Positions 51,834 to 63,392 of a stretch of DNA of 64,000 nucleotides are shown piece after piece. Within the stretch, counting starts at the first letter, position 1. Each line of letters opens with the position of its first letter. The position numbers and the translations under genes were made by a program. This stretch comes from Strigops habroptila (lineage: Eukaryota > Chordata > Aves > Psittaciformes > Psittacidae). The stretch is taken from assembly GCF_004027225.2 (NCBI RefSeq), contig NC_044284.2, positions 42,022,420-42,086,419 on the forward strand, in the 5' to 3' direction. A model generated the notes under the pieces. The model was not told the DNA's origin and made no database searches. It worked only from the letters and a program-made list of their open reading frames with translations.

Positions 51834-53468
51834 TGAATTAACCGCACGTTATTTTACTTCAGCATCAGCTCATTCCTGTATTCTCCAAACCTCAGCCACC
51901 TACTCCTACTCCTCACCTGAGCTGCAGCTGCTGTTTACAAGGCCATGCAGTGTGCTGGATCCAAAACCTGGTCCTAGTTGAAATAATGCTGCTTACCGGG
52001 CATCCCTCAAACTCTTAGATTGGTGCTGCCAAGAAAACAGTGAGGAACAGAAGAGAGGGATGGAAATGTCCTTGACAAAAAATGTTCTGCAGGCTCACAG
52101 GTTGGATTTAAACAGGAGGTTTTTCAGATAGCATTAATAAAACTATAAACTTACTTTTTGAAAGGCAGTTTCTGCATCATTCCATCTTAATGTCCTCCTG
52201 ACTGCAAAGTACTTTATATATTAATCAGTGTAGTTATTTAACTAGTGAACCTATATTTAATGGATGTTTATATTCATCAATACTTATCTCATCTTCCACA
52301 AATGAAATTACTAACAGCATGCCAGATATCTTCTTCATGTGACTCCTGCAAATGCATTAAAACCAGCAAGCTATCATCTCCGAAGGCAACCGCGGGCAGA
52401 GCATGGTCTTGTGTATTTCTGTGGCAACTGTGCTAAAATTATGCTCTTCTCATTAAAAGAATCGGGGGTTTTTTTCTGGATCTGGCTTTAGCTATACAAT
52501 TTTAACTGAAAATACGTAATGAGAATTCACGCTTTCACTTCAAAAATCTATTTAAAGCATTCTTGGGATTTTTACAAGACATCCTAAACATCCAAATTAA
52601 GCTCTTGCCTTCCATAATTGCTTTTTTAAACTTTTATAATGCATATGAAACAGTTCTTATTTAAACTCCAGCATTTTCCCTTGTGAAAAAGCATGGGAGG
52701 TTAAAGACAAGTTAGCTTTCTTTGTGAACTGTTATAGCGCTCCTGGGATGTTCCATCTGGAACAATACCCTGTGTGACCTTGAGCTACTCAGCCTGTCAT
52801 CCACCCACCTCTCCTACTGGCTCTACAGTATGTTTGTGCAGAGCCGTGAAAAAATGCCATTCTGCAGTTAGCAGGGACTGTATCACCCCAAAGAAATATC
52901 ACACCCATTTTGTTCTAGACACTGTTGTTTTGCCAAAGTGAAGTGATGCTGTTTGAAAGGATTAGTGTCACTCTGTACCGCCCAACTCACAGCCCTGGCA
53001 CTGTAATTGCTGTCAAATTAGTTCTGTTCATGCTACAAGAAAAATACATTTAAGGCTTTTCTTTTACAGAACCATTCTGGACATCTGGTTTTTTATACAT
53101 AAATAAAAACATAATGACAAGAAAAATTGAATCGATGACAAATGAGCCTACATTTCAAGGGACACCATCAAATTGCTGAAACCTTCAACTACAGTTCTCT
53201 TCAAATTGCTAAGTAAACAAGTAAAATCTTCAGGACTGAAAGTGTGTTAAATCTATCATTGTCCAAATAGAGGATAATATAAAAAAATCCAATAGTAACT
53301 GCGATTGTTGTTGCAGAGAAAACTGCCCCTGTATCTGCCCCTTGTACTAACTGTTCTCAGAAATGTTTTTATATCATTCACTTTGGTATACATCTGCTAC
53401 TTGAGAAAGTGCAAAGTGTTGCCAAAACTTACTGCTTTCTTTTTCAGGTACTTTGTGATCTTTCCAGT

Positions 53469-53470
<2 letters not shown>

Positions 53471-53498
<28 letters not shown>
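53471..53498. repeat. T28 mononucleotide tract
   Basis: Uninterrupted run of 28 T. It could be the A-tail of a minus-strand retroposed copy, but no body was recognised on its left side. Confidence 0.9.
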
Positions 53499-53501
<3 letters not shown>

Positions 53502-56500
53502 TATTACCTGAAGTACACAGTTAGTACTAGGTTTTGTACCAAAAAAGTTATTTAGTATTGCTACACAGTACAGAGCAGAAAGTGAAGGTTGATAAATACA
53601 AACAGTAGCACATAACGGGAAACACCCTCCAAACAGCCTAAAACAGCATCAACTTTTGGTCACTTCAGCTGCTGATGTGTGTACAGAAAGTCACTGCTGG
53701 TAGTACAGGAGGCGTGCAGGTGGGCAAAATCACCCTAAAACTGTACGGCTTAAAATTGATGTGATTGAAAAACAGATGCTATTAATTCATGAAGTGATGG
53801 GCAGAATGGAAAACACAGAAGAAATTTGAGTATTCACTCCTTCTAATAACCTGCATGGGAAGGTACCTCATGAAATGATGAGAGATTTAAATTAAGCAAG
53901 AGGAATTACTTTTTAGAATAACACATAATTTAACAGAACTCATGGCTACAGAAATACAAATACATTTAAAATACAACTAATGGGAGAGCTATGATGCTTT
54001 TCTTCAACTGTAGCATTACAGGAGACACAAAGGCTATCAAAGCAGAACAAGACAGCTGGAGCCTGATGGATTATTAAAGGCAAATGTGACCAATTCATTT
54101 AAATGTACCTATCACAGAGCTCTGCTTGATGTAAAATTTTGGATGACACAGCTGGTGACTGCATGTAATCAACATTTTTTAATTACGTAAAACAATGCTT
54201 GGAAAAAAAAGCAACAAACTAGAATACAAGCCTAAAGTAAGAATCCAAACACTTAGAGGTGAAGCCATGTGAAGCTTACACGAATTTCCATCTGCTACCA
54301 TTTAGGTGGCTGCCAGTTGTCTATGCCTTTTCTGCTGCTGTTAACACACAGGCCAAAGAGTGTACCAAGTATCCTCACAAGACAGCTGGTTACATACACT
54401 GACAACAGCCAGAAAGCGTGGTCAAAACAAATCATTGTGCAAGCAACTAAAGGCATAAAGTAAGCAGGGAAAAAATAGAAACCCTTACATAAGCTCTCTT
54501 TATCCTTCCACTCTTACCATTATAGACTTTTTCTGAGGCTGCCTGTATTCACCAGATGCTGGACACCAGTGCAGCATCACCCAATGCTGTGCCTTCTCCA
54601 TCCCTCCCAGCGGGACAGATCCCACTGAAACATAAGAGCCATAGAGTCATGCTTTCCTGGGGTGAAGATTCACCAACACAAAGCACCAACTCCTGCTCAC
54701 TGGTTCTAGCATTCAATCTAGCTCTAGGAGTAGCTTTATACACCCAAGTAACGTCCTCTGGCTTCCGCCACACTGAATGTCCTTACATCAGGTCTGAGCT
54801 AAGGTCTCCATACTCTCCAAGACAGAGGAAAATTATACACGTCCTTCTATCAGACTTGGGCTATAGAAGAGTGACAGTATAGAGCTTTAGTTCTCCCCTT
54901 TTCTAGGTAAAATACCACTAGGGTAAAATAGTGGGTACAAACCCACCTGCAAACAGCTGAAATCATTCTTTGAAAATTTCTGCTGATTTGTAACAAATTA
55001 TAACATTTTCATAGAGCAGCGGTCTGTTTTCAACAGAACTGGGATTTGATCAGCACCCTGAACCTCCAGGTACCTGCAGCCTGGGATCACACAAAGCTGC
55101 TGTGAAGTTATATTATAATTTAGCTAACCCTAGAGAGATACCGGCACAATATAGGATTAAACTCAGCTTGAGTTCTGACAACAGTTCCTGTCGTTGTGGC
55201 AGTTGTACAAAACCCTCGCAGCCAAATTCACCCAAGCCATCTGGGATGGCTGAAATCCAGTGCTGCAATCTCTCCCCAGCTTGGCCCAATCTGAAATATT
55301 CTGGGTAGGGTTGGAAACTTTTCAGAAAGAAAAGCAGAATACCACACCTCAGCTGCTGAGAATCCCACCAGCATGCTATATTCCTGTTCTGGAAAGGCAG
55401 GATAAAAATATACTGAAACAAACCAGAAACATCTCTGATGTTACAAATGAGTGGTATAAACTCACTAGATGCTTGTTCCAGTTAAATCTATCGAAACATG
55501 CAGAGCCAGGTCCCCTACAGGCGGAGAATAAACTGTCTTTCTGTTTTACCAGTGCTTATTTCAGTTCCGACAGAAGAAAATCAGCAAGCTGGTGGGGGTA
55601 GAGTACAAATGCCTCACATACAACTCTGGATCCTGCAAGAGCACTCCTTGTACAATCCTATGTATGCTAGTCTTTAAGTTCACTGGAGTTGAGAAGACTA
55701 TGTCAGGGAACACATTCAACCATCACAAGCTGATCTGTACCTGCAAAGACCCAAACCAAATCCTCAGGCAGCGCCTGTGTCCAGCTGGTGATTCTTACTT
55801 CCAACAAATCCAGATGCTCCAGATAGAGGGCCTAGAGGCTGGGCAGTTATCTTGTCCATCATACACACACACACTGAAAAGAGGTTGAAGAAAGAGCAGA
55901 GGAGTCACAATGACACATGGACATCACTGCAGGAATCCAGATAGTAATGGTATGGGGTTTTGTTACCAATTTTACATGCATACATGCTGTAGCATGGTGG
56001 GATGCTCTATCTGCCAGGGCAGAAGGGGCACTTCTGGCAACAGCCAACAGTCTTATTAGTACCTCCAACACAGAGAGAAGCCTGCACATATTAATTGTAT
56101 TATTGGTTACTCTTTGGACAAAAAGGAATACCATAAAGGCACTCTCAAGGATTTTGGACTCTCTGATGAGCAGAGTTACACCGCTAGTTTGGCTTGGGCC
56201 TGGAGACTTCTGCTACACGAGGAAGGTAAAAAAACTCTGACCAACCCAAACCATACAAGCAATACAGACCCACCAACCTTTTCTTACACATCACACCTCT
56301 AATGAAAAGATCACTTAAAGATTAACTCTTAATAGAGGAGTCCAGGACTTTGCAGCTTCTAGTATAGTGGACATAGCAACATTTCTCCATAGGTTTGTCT
56401 CAAACAGGGAAAAGAAAGGAGAGCAGAAGTAACAAGGCCTCTGTGAAAGATTGCAGTTTGCAGTTATGCTGTAGCTTATTTTCAGCAGGACTTTCTGATG

Positions 56501-57263
56501 GACATTGTGCTGTGGTTTTAACACCTATTTTCAGAATCCCAGGCCAGCAGCTTTTCTCCAGCAAACACAAGATACTTGTCTGCAATACGACCACCCCTTA
56601 TTTCTGTATATTTCATTGTAATGCCTGTCTATTGTTGCTTCTTCCAAAATATGCAGCTAAGTATACCAAGTAGATTATCCTAAATCTGGACATGTATAAA
56701 AAAACCCAAACAATTAATGTCTTCTCTGTGGCAACATTCACACAATCACAAATTCACACACTAGTAAGCCACCTTCATTCACAAATCCAAGCACAGATGG
56801 CTTACAAATTTGGGATACATCTTTTCCACTGACCTACTTGTGGCAGGACTGCAGCAGCTCAGATGACATGATTTGTTGCATCTTTTTTTCACTCTGGCTA
56901 ATTGTAGCTGTGCCACACACTTATAACTGCAGCAAGTCCTTAATATAGCAGTGGGTAAACAAACATCACACAGAACAGCTTGCACAAGACAGAGGATGTG
57001 TATGCCTTAGAGACAGCTTACTCACATGTTTTAACAAGTGCTCTCAAGAAGAACGTTCCAGGCAGCCTTACATTTCTGCATAAGCCTTTTAGAGCATCAG
57101 TTACCCTTCGAACGTCTGATGATAATCCTAATTTAAAGAACTGGGACTCTTCAGACAAAAACAACATTTGCCTTTGCAGAGAGTTACTAACCAAGTAATA
57201 CAGTAGTCCTTATTTCACAATTAAATAAGAAGTTCAGCACATTATGCTTACAGTTACTATAAA

Positions 57264-57278
57264 GGGGGGGGGGGGGGG
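57264..57278. repeat. G15 mononucleotide tract
   Basis: Uninterrupted run of 15 G. First of four long homopolymers within 0.9 kb. Such runs are prone to polymerase slippage and length error. Confidence 0.9.
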
Positions 57279-57743
57279 AAGTGAAAAGCTTCTCAGAATA
57301 ACTGTTATTTTCTGTGATGCCATGTCCTCAAACAAGCCTCTGACACCCCTGCTTTAGGAAACACAGATGATGCTCAAGCAAATTCCATGCAAGTTTTAAT
57401 CTCATTACCAGTAAGGAAACTAAATAATGAAATCCAGCATCCTCTAAAAAAGCAGCCCAAATACAATACATAGCCTTGTAGTGGCTATATTCCATATCTC
57501 CAGCTTACAAGTCAAGGGAACAAAAATATCTGGTATAACTCTCACAAGGGGACTCTCCTCCCCACAAACAAAAACAAAAAAACAAACAAACAAAAAAAAA
57601 TTAACACGTATCTGCTCATTAATATGTATCTCTCCGAAAACTGATCCTCACTCCCTTACTGACAGCTTCTATTTGGGGAGGTAGGGGTGAGTAAACCAAA
57701 GGTGAATTAATTTAAAGATAAGAATTAATAGCTCATAAAAGGG

Positions 57744-57771
<28 letters not shown>
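57744..57771. repeat. A28 mononucleotide tract
   Basis: Uninterrupted run of 28 A, followed by GAGAGAATTC. A T15 run follows at 57838-57852 and an A17 run at 58125-58141. Confidence 0.9.
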
Positions 57772-57774
<3 letters not shown>

Positions 57775-58787
57775 AGAATTCAGTGTTTGGCCAGAACGAT
57801 GTGAATACAAATCCAGGATTGTGCTGGTTTTCTCTCCTTTTTTTTTTTTTTTAAACAGTATTTAACCATACCCCGAAACTGACTATAACAATCTTAACAT
57901 AAGGATTCAAGTTTTCTTTTACACATACAACTCCATCATCTTATAATCTGCAAAGCAGCAGCAAGTCAGCTCTGCTGTTACTTGACTATGGACGGTACTT
58001 TACACCTGTATAAAGTACTCAAAAACACCAAACCAACCAATCAAAAAAACCCCAACTCAAAACAACCTTAAGGAGAAGAGCTACCTCCCTTACTGTTTCT
58101 TATCATCACAACAGTCCGGTATCTAAAAAAAAAAAAAAAAAGGAGCAGTGTGCAGCACCATGCAATGTTACCCCACAATGTGGGGACTGAATGAGCTGAT
58201 AACACTTAGAGCAGCCCAGAATCCATTAGGATCTGGCAGGAGACCCTAAGGCTGGCGTTCAGCGTCAGCTCAGACAAGAACTGCAGTCTTCCTTCTGCCC
58301 TCATGCACTTCCTCTGGCAGATGCCTCCTGCTGTTCTTCCCAGCTGGGACACAGTAGCTCTGCCTTTCTTCCTTTGCATCATCTTCCTAGCTTATTCAGG
58401 TAACTTCTCTTTTCCTCAACTTCTTCGCTTTCTTCCTTTTGTCCCACCAACTCTCTGCTTTCTCCAACCTGAACACAGCGTTAAGAACACCTACTGGAGT
58501 GCCTCTGCAGAGGGCTTGCTATACACTACAGAGCAGAGTTGGTCTGGTAGGATGCTCCTAGAGCCCACACTCTACTCTGCGCTGTGGCTCCTGCACTTTG
58601 GCTGTTCTGGCATGGAACAGCAATGAACAGTTACTTCTGAGGAACTTGCTGCTACAACTCTGCTATGCTGTCGCAGATTTCTTGTCATCTCCTGGAGTGA
58701 TGAAGGCTCACAAAGAAAAACTGACACCTTGCTCTTGTAAAGGAAGCCCAAAGCCAACCTCAGTCAAAAACACATTGCCAGATAAAC

Positions 58788-58793
58788 TTTATT
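58788..58793 (-). terminator. Candidate DARS2 poly(A) signal
   Basis: The minus strand reads GTAAATAAAGTTTATCTGGCA, then GTGTTTTTG. It has an AATAAA hexamer, a CA cleavage candidate about 15 nt later and a G/T-rich element after that. It implies a 3' UTR of about 0.7 kb. A second AATAAA at 59070-59075 could give a shorter form. Confidence 0.5.
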
Positions 58794-59490
58794 TACAAAT
58801 ATACAAACTTCAGAATTAGTGTGCTGAAAAGCACCAGGACCACAGGCTCCAAACACATATCATCACCTCTTAGACAAGTATTACAAGGACAATTGTTGCC
58901 AATGTTATGAACACTTCTCTCCCCCTTTTTAAAGGGAGAACACAGCGGAATATGAACTTCCTGTGGCAAGTTCTGGAGGATCTTGTATCCTCCAACATCA
59001 GACAAGCTTCTGGCTATAATAAAGTTTTGCTGTGAAGTGTCCAGAGCTCTTGGCCCAGTGCACCACTGCTTTATTCTGACAGTCCTCAACTAACAGATTC
59101 AATGATCATCAGGAATATAAACCATCCTGCCAGGGAAGCTGACATTATCTCCTCCAGATGGGAGCAGAAATGCTTTGCAAGGGACATGTAAAAAGGTGGG
59201 GGGGAAGAAAAAGTAGATCTCATCTTCCCTCCAATGACACCATGAAGCCAACAGTCTCAATATCCTCTGCTAAAATTATACTCTTCTCTTTTGCTTTTCT
59301 AGCTCTCCTTTCCATTACCAACTAATGGTGAATTTCTATCAGGGAGCCCTCATATCTATTTCCTATTCAATCCGGAAACTATCATAGTACAGTGGGATTG
59401 TACCTTCCCTCACACTTCCATTCATGTCTTCTGAACTTAATTCAGAAGCACCTCTGGTTATACAGATCAGCTTACATCACTGTCTTTAAG

Positions 59491-59678
59491 TCAGTTTTTC
59501 TTTGCCTCTTTTTCCTCTAGAGGCCAGGAAACCTGGATGTGGTACGGCTCTAGTTCTTCTGAAGTGACATAGTTTGGAGCATTGCCCATCAGGTCCCGTC
59601 CCCTGAAGGATTTAGGAAAAGCAATGACGTCTCGGATACTTGGAGCACCAACGATGAGAGAGATCAGCCTGTCAAGTC
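59491..59678 (-). CDS. DARS2: DARS2 last coding exon and stop
   Basis: 188 bp from acceptor GCTTCTAG to TGA at 59493-59491. It completes motif 3 (LDRL), then [20 protein letters not shown] and a C-terminal tail ending EEKEAKKN. The tail is more divergent from mammals than the core. Confidence 0.95.
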
Positions 59679-62600
59679 CTAGAAGCAAAAAACAAATTGG
59701 TGAACCACTTGAGTTATGGCCCTGTGTTACTTCTTCCAATTCAGAAAGATCAGAAAGATGTAGTAGATAATATTACTGAGCCTGAAGATAAAAGTGAAGC
59801 AAGTAAGGGGAAAAAAAAACCAATCTAAAAATAAACCAATCTTAACCACGTATCAGACAAACAGATTTGCCTGAAGACCAGAAATACCTAGCAAAATAAA
59901 GCTTTTCAATATTACACAAAGTTCTGCAACACATCAAGGACTACAAGAGAGAAAGTGCCTTTGAAAAGGCAGCATAACAAAACCAGGGAAGGTAAATAGC
60001 AGGAAGACTGAGGGCTTTAGGGTTCTGCTTAACTGCTCAAAGCTCCTGATCATCTAGTTCTGAAGGATTACAACAACTAGGAGCAATTAAAAAAGAACAA
60101 GAGCCTCTGGGTGATTAGATGGAGAGAAATCACACTGAAGGCCACAAGTTAAAATGCTACCTTTGTTATTTGTAGGTTTGGGGGGGAGGGAGTTGTTAGT
60201 TTTGACTGTTTCTTTAGTTTTGTTTTGCTTGGTGTGCAGGTTTTTTGGTTTTCCTTTTTTAAAACCAAAAAAACCCCTGACACCGAGTTAGTAAGCAAAA
60301 CAGATAAGGGAGAAGCAAGACTGAAGGAGCTGGCGAATGAAGTTGCTAAACCACTGTCCATCATATTCGAAAAATCCTGGCAGTCAGGTGAAGTTCCCGA
60401 TGACTGGAAGAAGGGTAATATAATCCCCACTTTCAAGAAGGGGAAGGTGGAAGACCCAGGAAACTACAGACCAGTCAGTCTCACCTCTGTGCTGGCAAAA
60501 TCTTGGAACAGTTTCTCCTGGAAAACATGCTAAGGCACATGAAAAACAACGAGGTGGTTGGTGACAGCCAACATGGCTTCACTAAGGGGAAATCCTGCCT
60601 GACCAATTTGGTGGCCTTCTATGATGGAGCCACAGAACTGATGGACAGGGGCAGAGCAGTTGACGTCATCTACCTGGACTTGTGCAAAGCGTTCGACACT
60701 GTCCCGCATGACATCCTTGTCTCTAAATTGGAGAGACATCAATTTGATAGATGGACCACTCGGTGGATAAAAAACTGGCTCGACGGCTGCATGCAAAGAG
60801 TTGTGGTAAACGGCTCGATGTCCAGTTGGAAACCTGTAACGAGTGGTGTCCCTCAGGGATCGGTGTTGGGACCGGTCCTGTTCAACATCTTTGTCGGCGA
60901 CACGGACAGTTGGATTGAGTGCGCCCTCAGCAAGTTTGCCGACGACACCAAGCTGTGTGGTTCGGTTGATACGCTGGAGGGAAGGGATGCCATCCAGAGG
61001 GACCTTGACACGCTTGTGAGGTGGGCCGATGCCAACCTTATGAAGTTTAACCAAGCCAAGTGTAAGGTCCTACACCTGGGTCGGGGCAATCCCAGGCACT
61101 GCTACAGGCTGGGCAGAGAAGAGATTCAGAGCAGCCCTGCAGAAAAGGACTTGGGGGTGTTGGTTGATGAGAAGCTTAACATGAGCCGGCAGTGTGCGCT
61201 TGCAGCCCAGAAAGCCAACTGTATCCTGGGCTGCATCAAAAGAAGCGTGACCAGCAGGTCAAGGGAGGTGATCCTGCCCCTCTACTCTGCTCTTGTGAGA
61301 CCTCACTTGGAGTATTGTGTACAGTTCTGGTGTCCTCAACATAAAAAGGACATGGAGCTGTAGGAGCAAGTCCAGAGGAGGGCCATGAGGATGATAAGAG
61401 GGCTGGAGCACCTCCCGTATGAAGACAGGCTGAGAGAGTTGGGGCTGTTCAGCCTGGAGAAGAGAAGGCTGCGTGAAGACCTCATAGCAGCCTTCCAGTA
61501 TCTGAAGGGGGTCTATAAGGATGCTGGGGAGGGACTCTTCCTTAGGGACTGTAGTGGTAGGACAAGGGGTAATGGGTTCAAACTTAAACAGGGGAAGTTT
61601 AGATTAGATATAAGGAAGAAGTTCTTTACAGTGAGGGTGGTGAAGCACTGGAATGGCTTACCCAAGGGAGTTGTGGATGCTCCATCCCTGGCGGTGTTCA
61701 AGGCCAGGCTGGACAGAGCCTTGGACCACATGGTTTAGGGCAAGGTGTCCCTGCCCATGGCAGGGGGGTTGGAAGTAGATGATCTTAAGGTCCTTTCCAA
61801 CCCTTACGATTCTGTGATTCTATGATTCTATGATGCAGATGGCAAGATTGAGGCAGTGAACCAGAGCATGGAACACAAAGTACTATGCTGTCCCAGGCCT
61901 CTAGGCATGCAGTAGAGGGATCCTGCTCTGGCTGCACAGGAATGAGAATAAAGATGACCTAATCTTAATGAATACACTGTAGAACAGCAGATAAGGATCA
62001 TCCTTAGAGACACCAATATATGATTTGGTCCTTGCATAAGAATTAAGTCACACTATGATGCTGGGGAGGAACACCAAAACATTCTGCACCTGGTGACAAG
62101 ACCCATTTCCTTCTACAAAACAGCTACAGAGATGGAAGCACTGCATAAGCCCACACAGTGTTACCATACTGGTGTGCCAAACAGCAACACCAGGACAGCT
62201 ATCTCTGTCAGAAGGAGACATGGCTTTTTCTAACCAGCATGAGGCTTGTTCCTGAAATGTAATATGCCAAAAAGTCACAAGACACCTGCATCTAGAGAGC
62301 TAGAGCACTTACCTAAAGCAATTCCTCCATGAGGTGGAGCTCCAAGCTCCAAAGCCTCAAGTAGATGGGAAAGCACCTCAGAATCCTCCTGTAAAATTAC
62401 ATAAGAAGCGTCACTGGACAAGCAATGCTCCTCCTACCAGCAATGTACGAGGAAGGTATGATGGAGCCATCCATCGCTCAGGGCTAGGAGCTACATTTCT
62501 TTATCTGAGAAACACACAAGTGTTTCTTTCAGAATTTGAAATGGATATTTAATCAGCCCTTTAAGTCTTCAAGAGAATGTTAGAGACATCTCTAGGTAGG

Positions 62601-63392
62601 TGTTACCTTCAGCACTTTCTCCAGCACAAAACGCTGTTGTTCTGCACTATGAATTCTGATGGAGCCACCTCCGACTTCGTTGCCATTCAGCACAAGGTCA
62701 TAGTGCTGGCTACGGACCTGCAGAAAGACATGAACAAGCACCTTAGCAAGGCTGGGGCACAGATGGATGTAACAGCCACCTCCATCCAGATGGCAAAGAC
62801 ACTGGAACTGACATACTACAACACTGCCCTCAATAGTATCTTGCAGTTCAGCTACCAGTCCTATCCAAGGCATGGACTGCTGCTGACATATACAGGAACA
62901 GTACAAATCCTTTTACAAAGTTTACCAAAACATGAAGCAAAATGGGATGGGTCAGAATACAAGACTCCACCTTAAGCAACTGTTTCCCATAAATGCCTTT
63001 TGTCAGGGGCACACATGGATATTTGCCACTTGGAGTAATCTCAAAGTCATCTCTTCCAGACAGATACATACAATATGTAGTCAGTTCCATGAAACAACAT
63101 CTCTTTTTCTTGACTAGCTTTCCATGACACACAGTTATAACTTTATGCCTGCTGTGTTGGCTCTTTTAGTTACCTTTGTGGGATCAGAATAGAGGAGGCT
63201 GGTATCTGAAGGATGAGGGGCAGTGAAAGGATGATGAGCAGATTCCAGTTCAGTGGGATTCTCTTCTTTTGGGAGGAAAAGGGGAAAATCCACCACCCAC
63301 AGAAAGCGAAAAGCTGCAGGATCACGGAGTACCAGCCCAGCCGCCTCAAGGAGATCAGCAGTCTCCAACCGTAAGCTTCCTAAGGCAGAGCA
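59491..63392 (-). CDS. DARS2: DARS2, mitochondrial aspartyl-tRNA synthetase, C-terminal part (4 coding exons, 5' end outside window)
   Basis: Class II synthetase of bacterial type that charges mitochondrial tRNA-Asp in the matrix. Coding exons on the minus strand are 63174-63392, 62607-62717, 62313-62388 and 59491-59678. They join in frame to 197 C-terminal residues ending in TGA, about 30 percent of the usual 645. The sequence shows [17 protein letters not shown] and [13 protein letters not shown], typical of bacterial and mitochondrial Asp[15 protein letters not shown] follows, then class II motif 3 (GGIALGLDRL with its catalytic Arg, across the last intron) and [14 protein letters not shown]. 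Cytosolic DARS1 lacks the bacterial-type insertion and this C-terminus. Earlier exons must lie to the right of 64000. The last intron carries an antisense CR1. Confidence 0.95.
60300..61738 (+). pseudogene. CR1 reverse transcriptase ORF2 remnant, broken
   Basis: The reverse transcriptase reading is split. The first part is open up to about 60500 ([10 protein letters not shown]), where a frameshift moves it to the frame of 60503-61363. That frame runs 286 codons and contains the FADD catalytic motif (about residues 145-148) and [13 protein letters not shown] at 61361-61363 interrupts it, and the same frame continues to 61738 ([13 protein letters not shown] and later [20 protein letters not shown]). 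With the 5' truncation, one frameshift and one stop codon, it cannot make a working ORF2 protein. Confidence 0.9.
61808..61834 (+). repeat. CR1 3' terminal microsatellite
   Basis: Three tandem units of the GATTCTRT type directly at the CR1 3' end. These units act as the 3' recognition tail of CR1 instead of poly(A). Confidence 0.9.
62313..62388 (-). CDS. DARS2: DARS2 coding exon (start of motif 3)
   Basis: 76 bp between TTTTACAG and GTAAGT. It encodes [20 protein letters not shown] and GGIAL plus one base of Gly. Motif 3 continues in the last exon. Confidence 0.93.
62607..62717 (-). CDS. DARS2: DARS2 coding exon (catalytic core)
   Basis: 111 bp, phase 0 to 0, between TTCTGCAG and GTAACA. 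It encodes 37 residues beginning [18 protein letters not shown] and ending [21 protein letters not shown] is part of the aspartyl-adenylate site of bacterial-type AspRS. Confidence 0.95.
63174..63392 (-). CDS. DARS2: DARS2 coding exon (catalytic core and insertion-domain junction)
   Basis: 219 bp, phase 0 to 0, between TTTTGCAG and GTAACT. It encodes 73 residues from [20 protein letters not shown] through [10 protein letters not shown] to LLYSDPTK, including the SAHHPFTAP signature. Confidence 0.95.

Larger units (their letters stand above)
50561..58787. other. Region downstream of DARS2 without a recognised gene
   Basis: About 8 kb, AT-rich. It holds one CTCF-like motif (51818-51833), a T28 tract (53471-53498) and a cluster of homopolymers at 57.26-58.14 kb. 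GAS5 and ZBTB37, which follow DARS2 in mammals, were not recognised: no C2H2 zinc-finger or BTB exon and no convincing C/D-box snoRNA was seen. Confidence 0.4.
60285..61834 (+). mobile_element. CR1 non-LTR retrotransposon, 5' truncated, in the last DARS2 intron
   Basis: CR1 LINE with its sense on the plus strand, antisense to DARS2. It keeps the reverse transcriptase core and the complete 3' end, finishing in ATTCTRTG-type units at 61808-61834. The 5' half of the element (first ORF and endonuclease) is missing. Typical CR1 landmarks are [58 protein letters not shown] and FADD. Most bird CR1 copies are 5' truncated in this way. No clear target duplication was found. The left border is approximate. 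Confidence 0.93.

Noticed and set aside
53876-53960. ATGATGA box C-like motif, possible C/D snoRNA (GAS5-type host expected near DARS2)
   Set aside because: No CTGA box D at a suitable distance and no terminal stem; other TGATGA hits in the gap also failed.
58303-58626. 107-codon plus-strand frame with a hydrophobic start downstream of DARS2
   Set aside because: No recognisable family. The signal-like stretch is weak and an internal donor-like site would break it.
60663-60672. TGACGTCA full CRE motif
   Set aside because: It lies inside the CR1 reverse transcriptase frame (VDVIYLDL codons) and is part of the element's coding sequence, not a local promoter.
60530-61054. 174-codon minus-strand open frame
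   Set aside because: Reverse-strand shadow of the CR1 reverse transcriptase.
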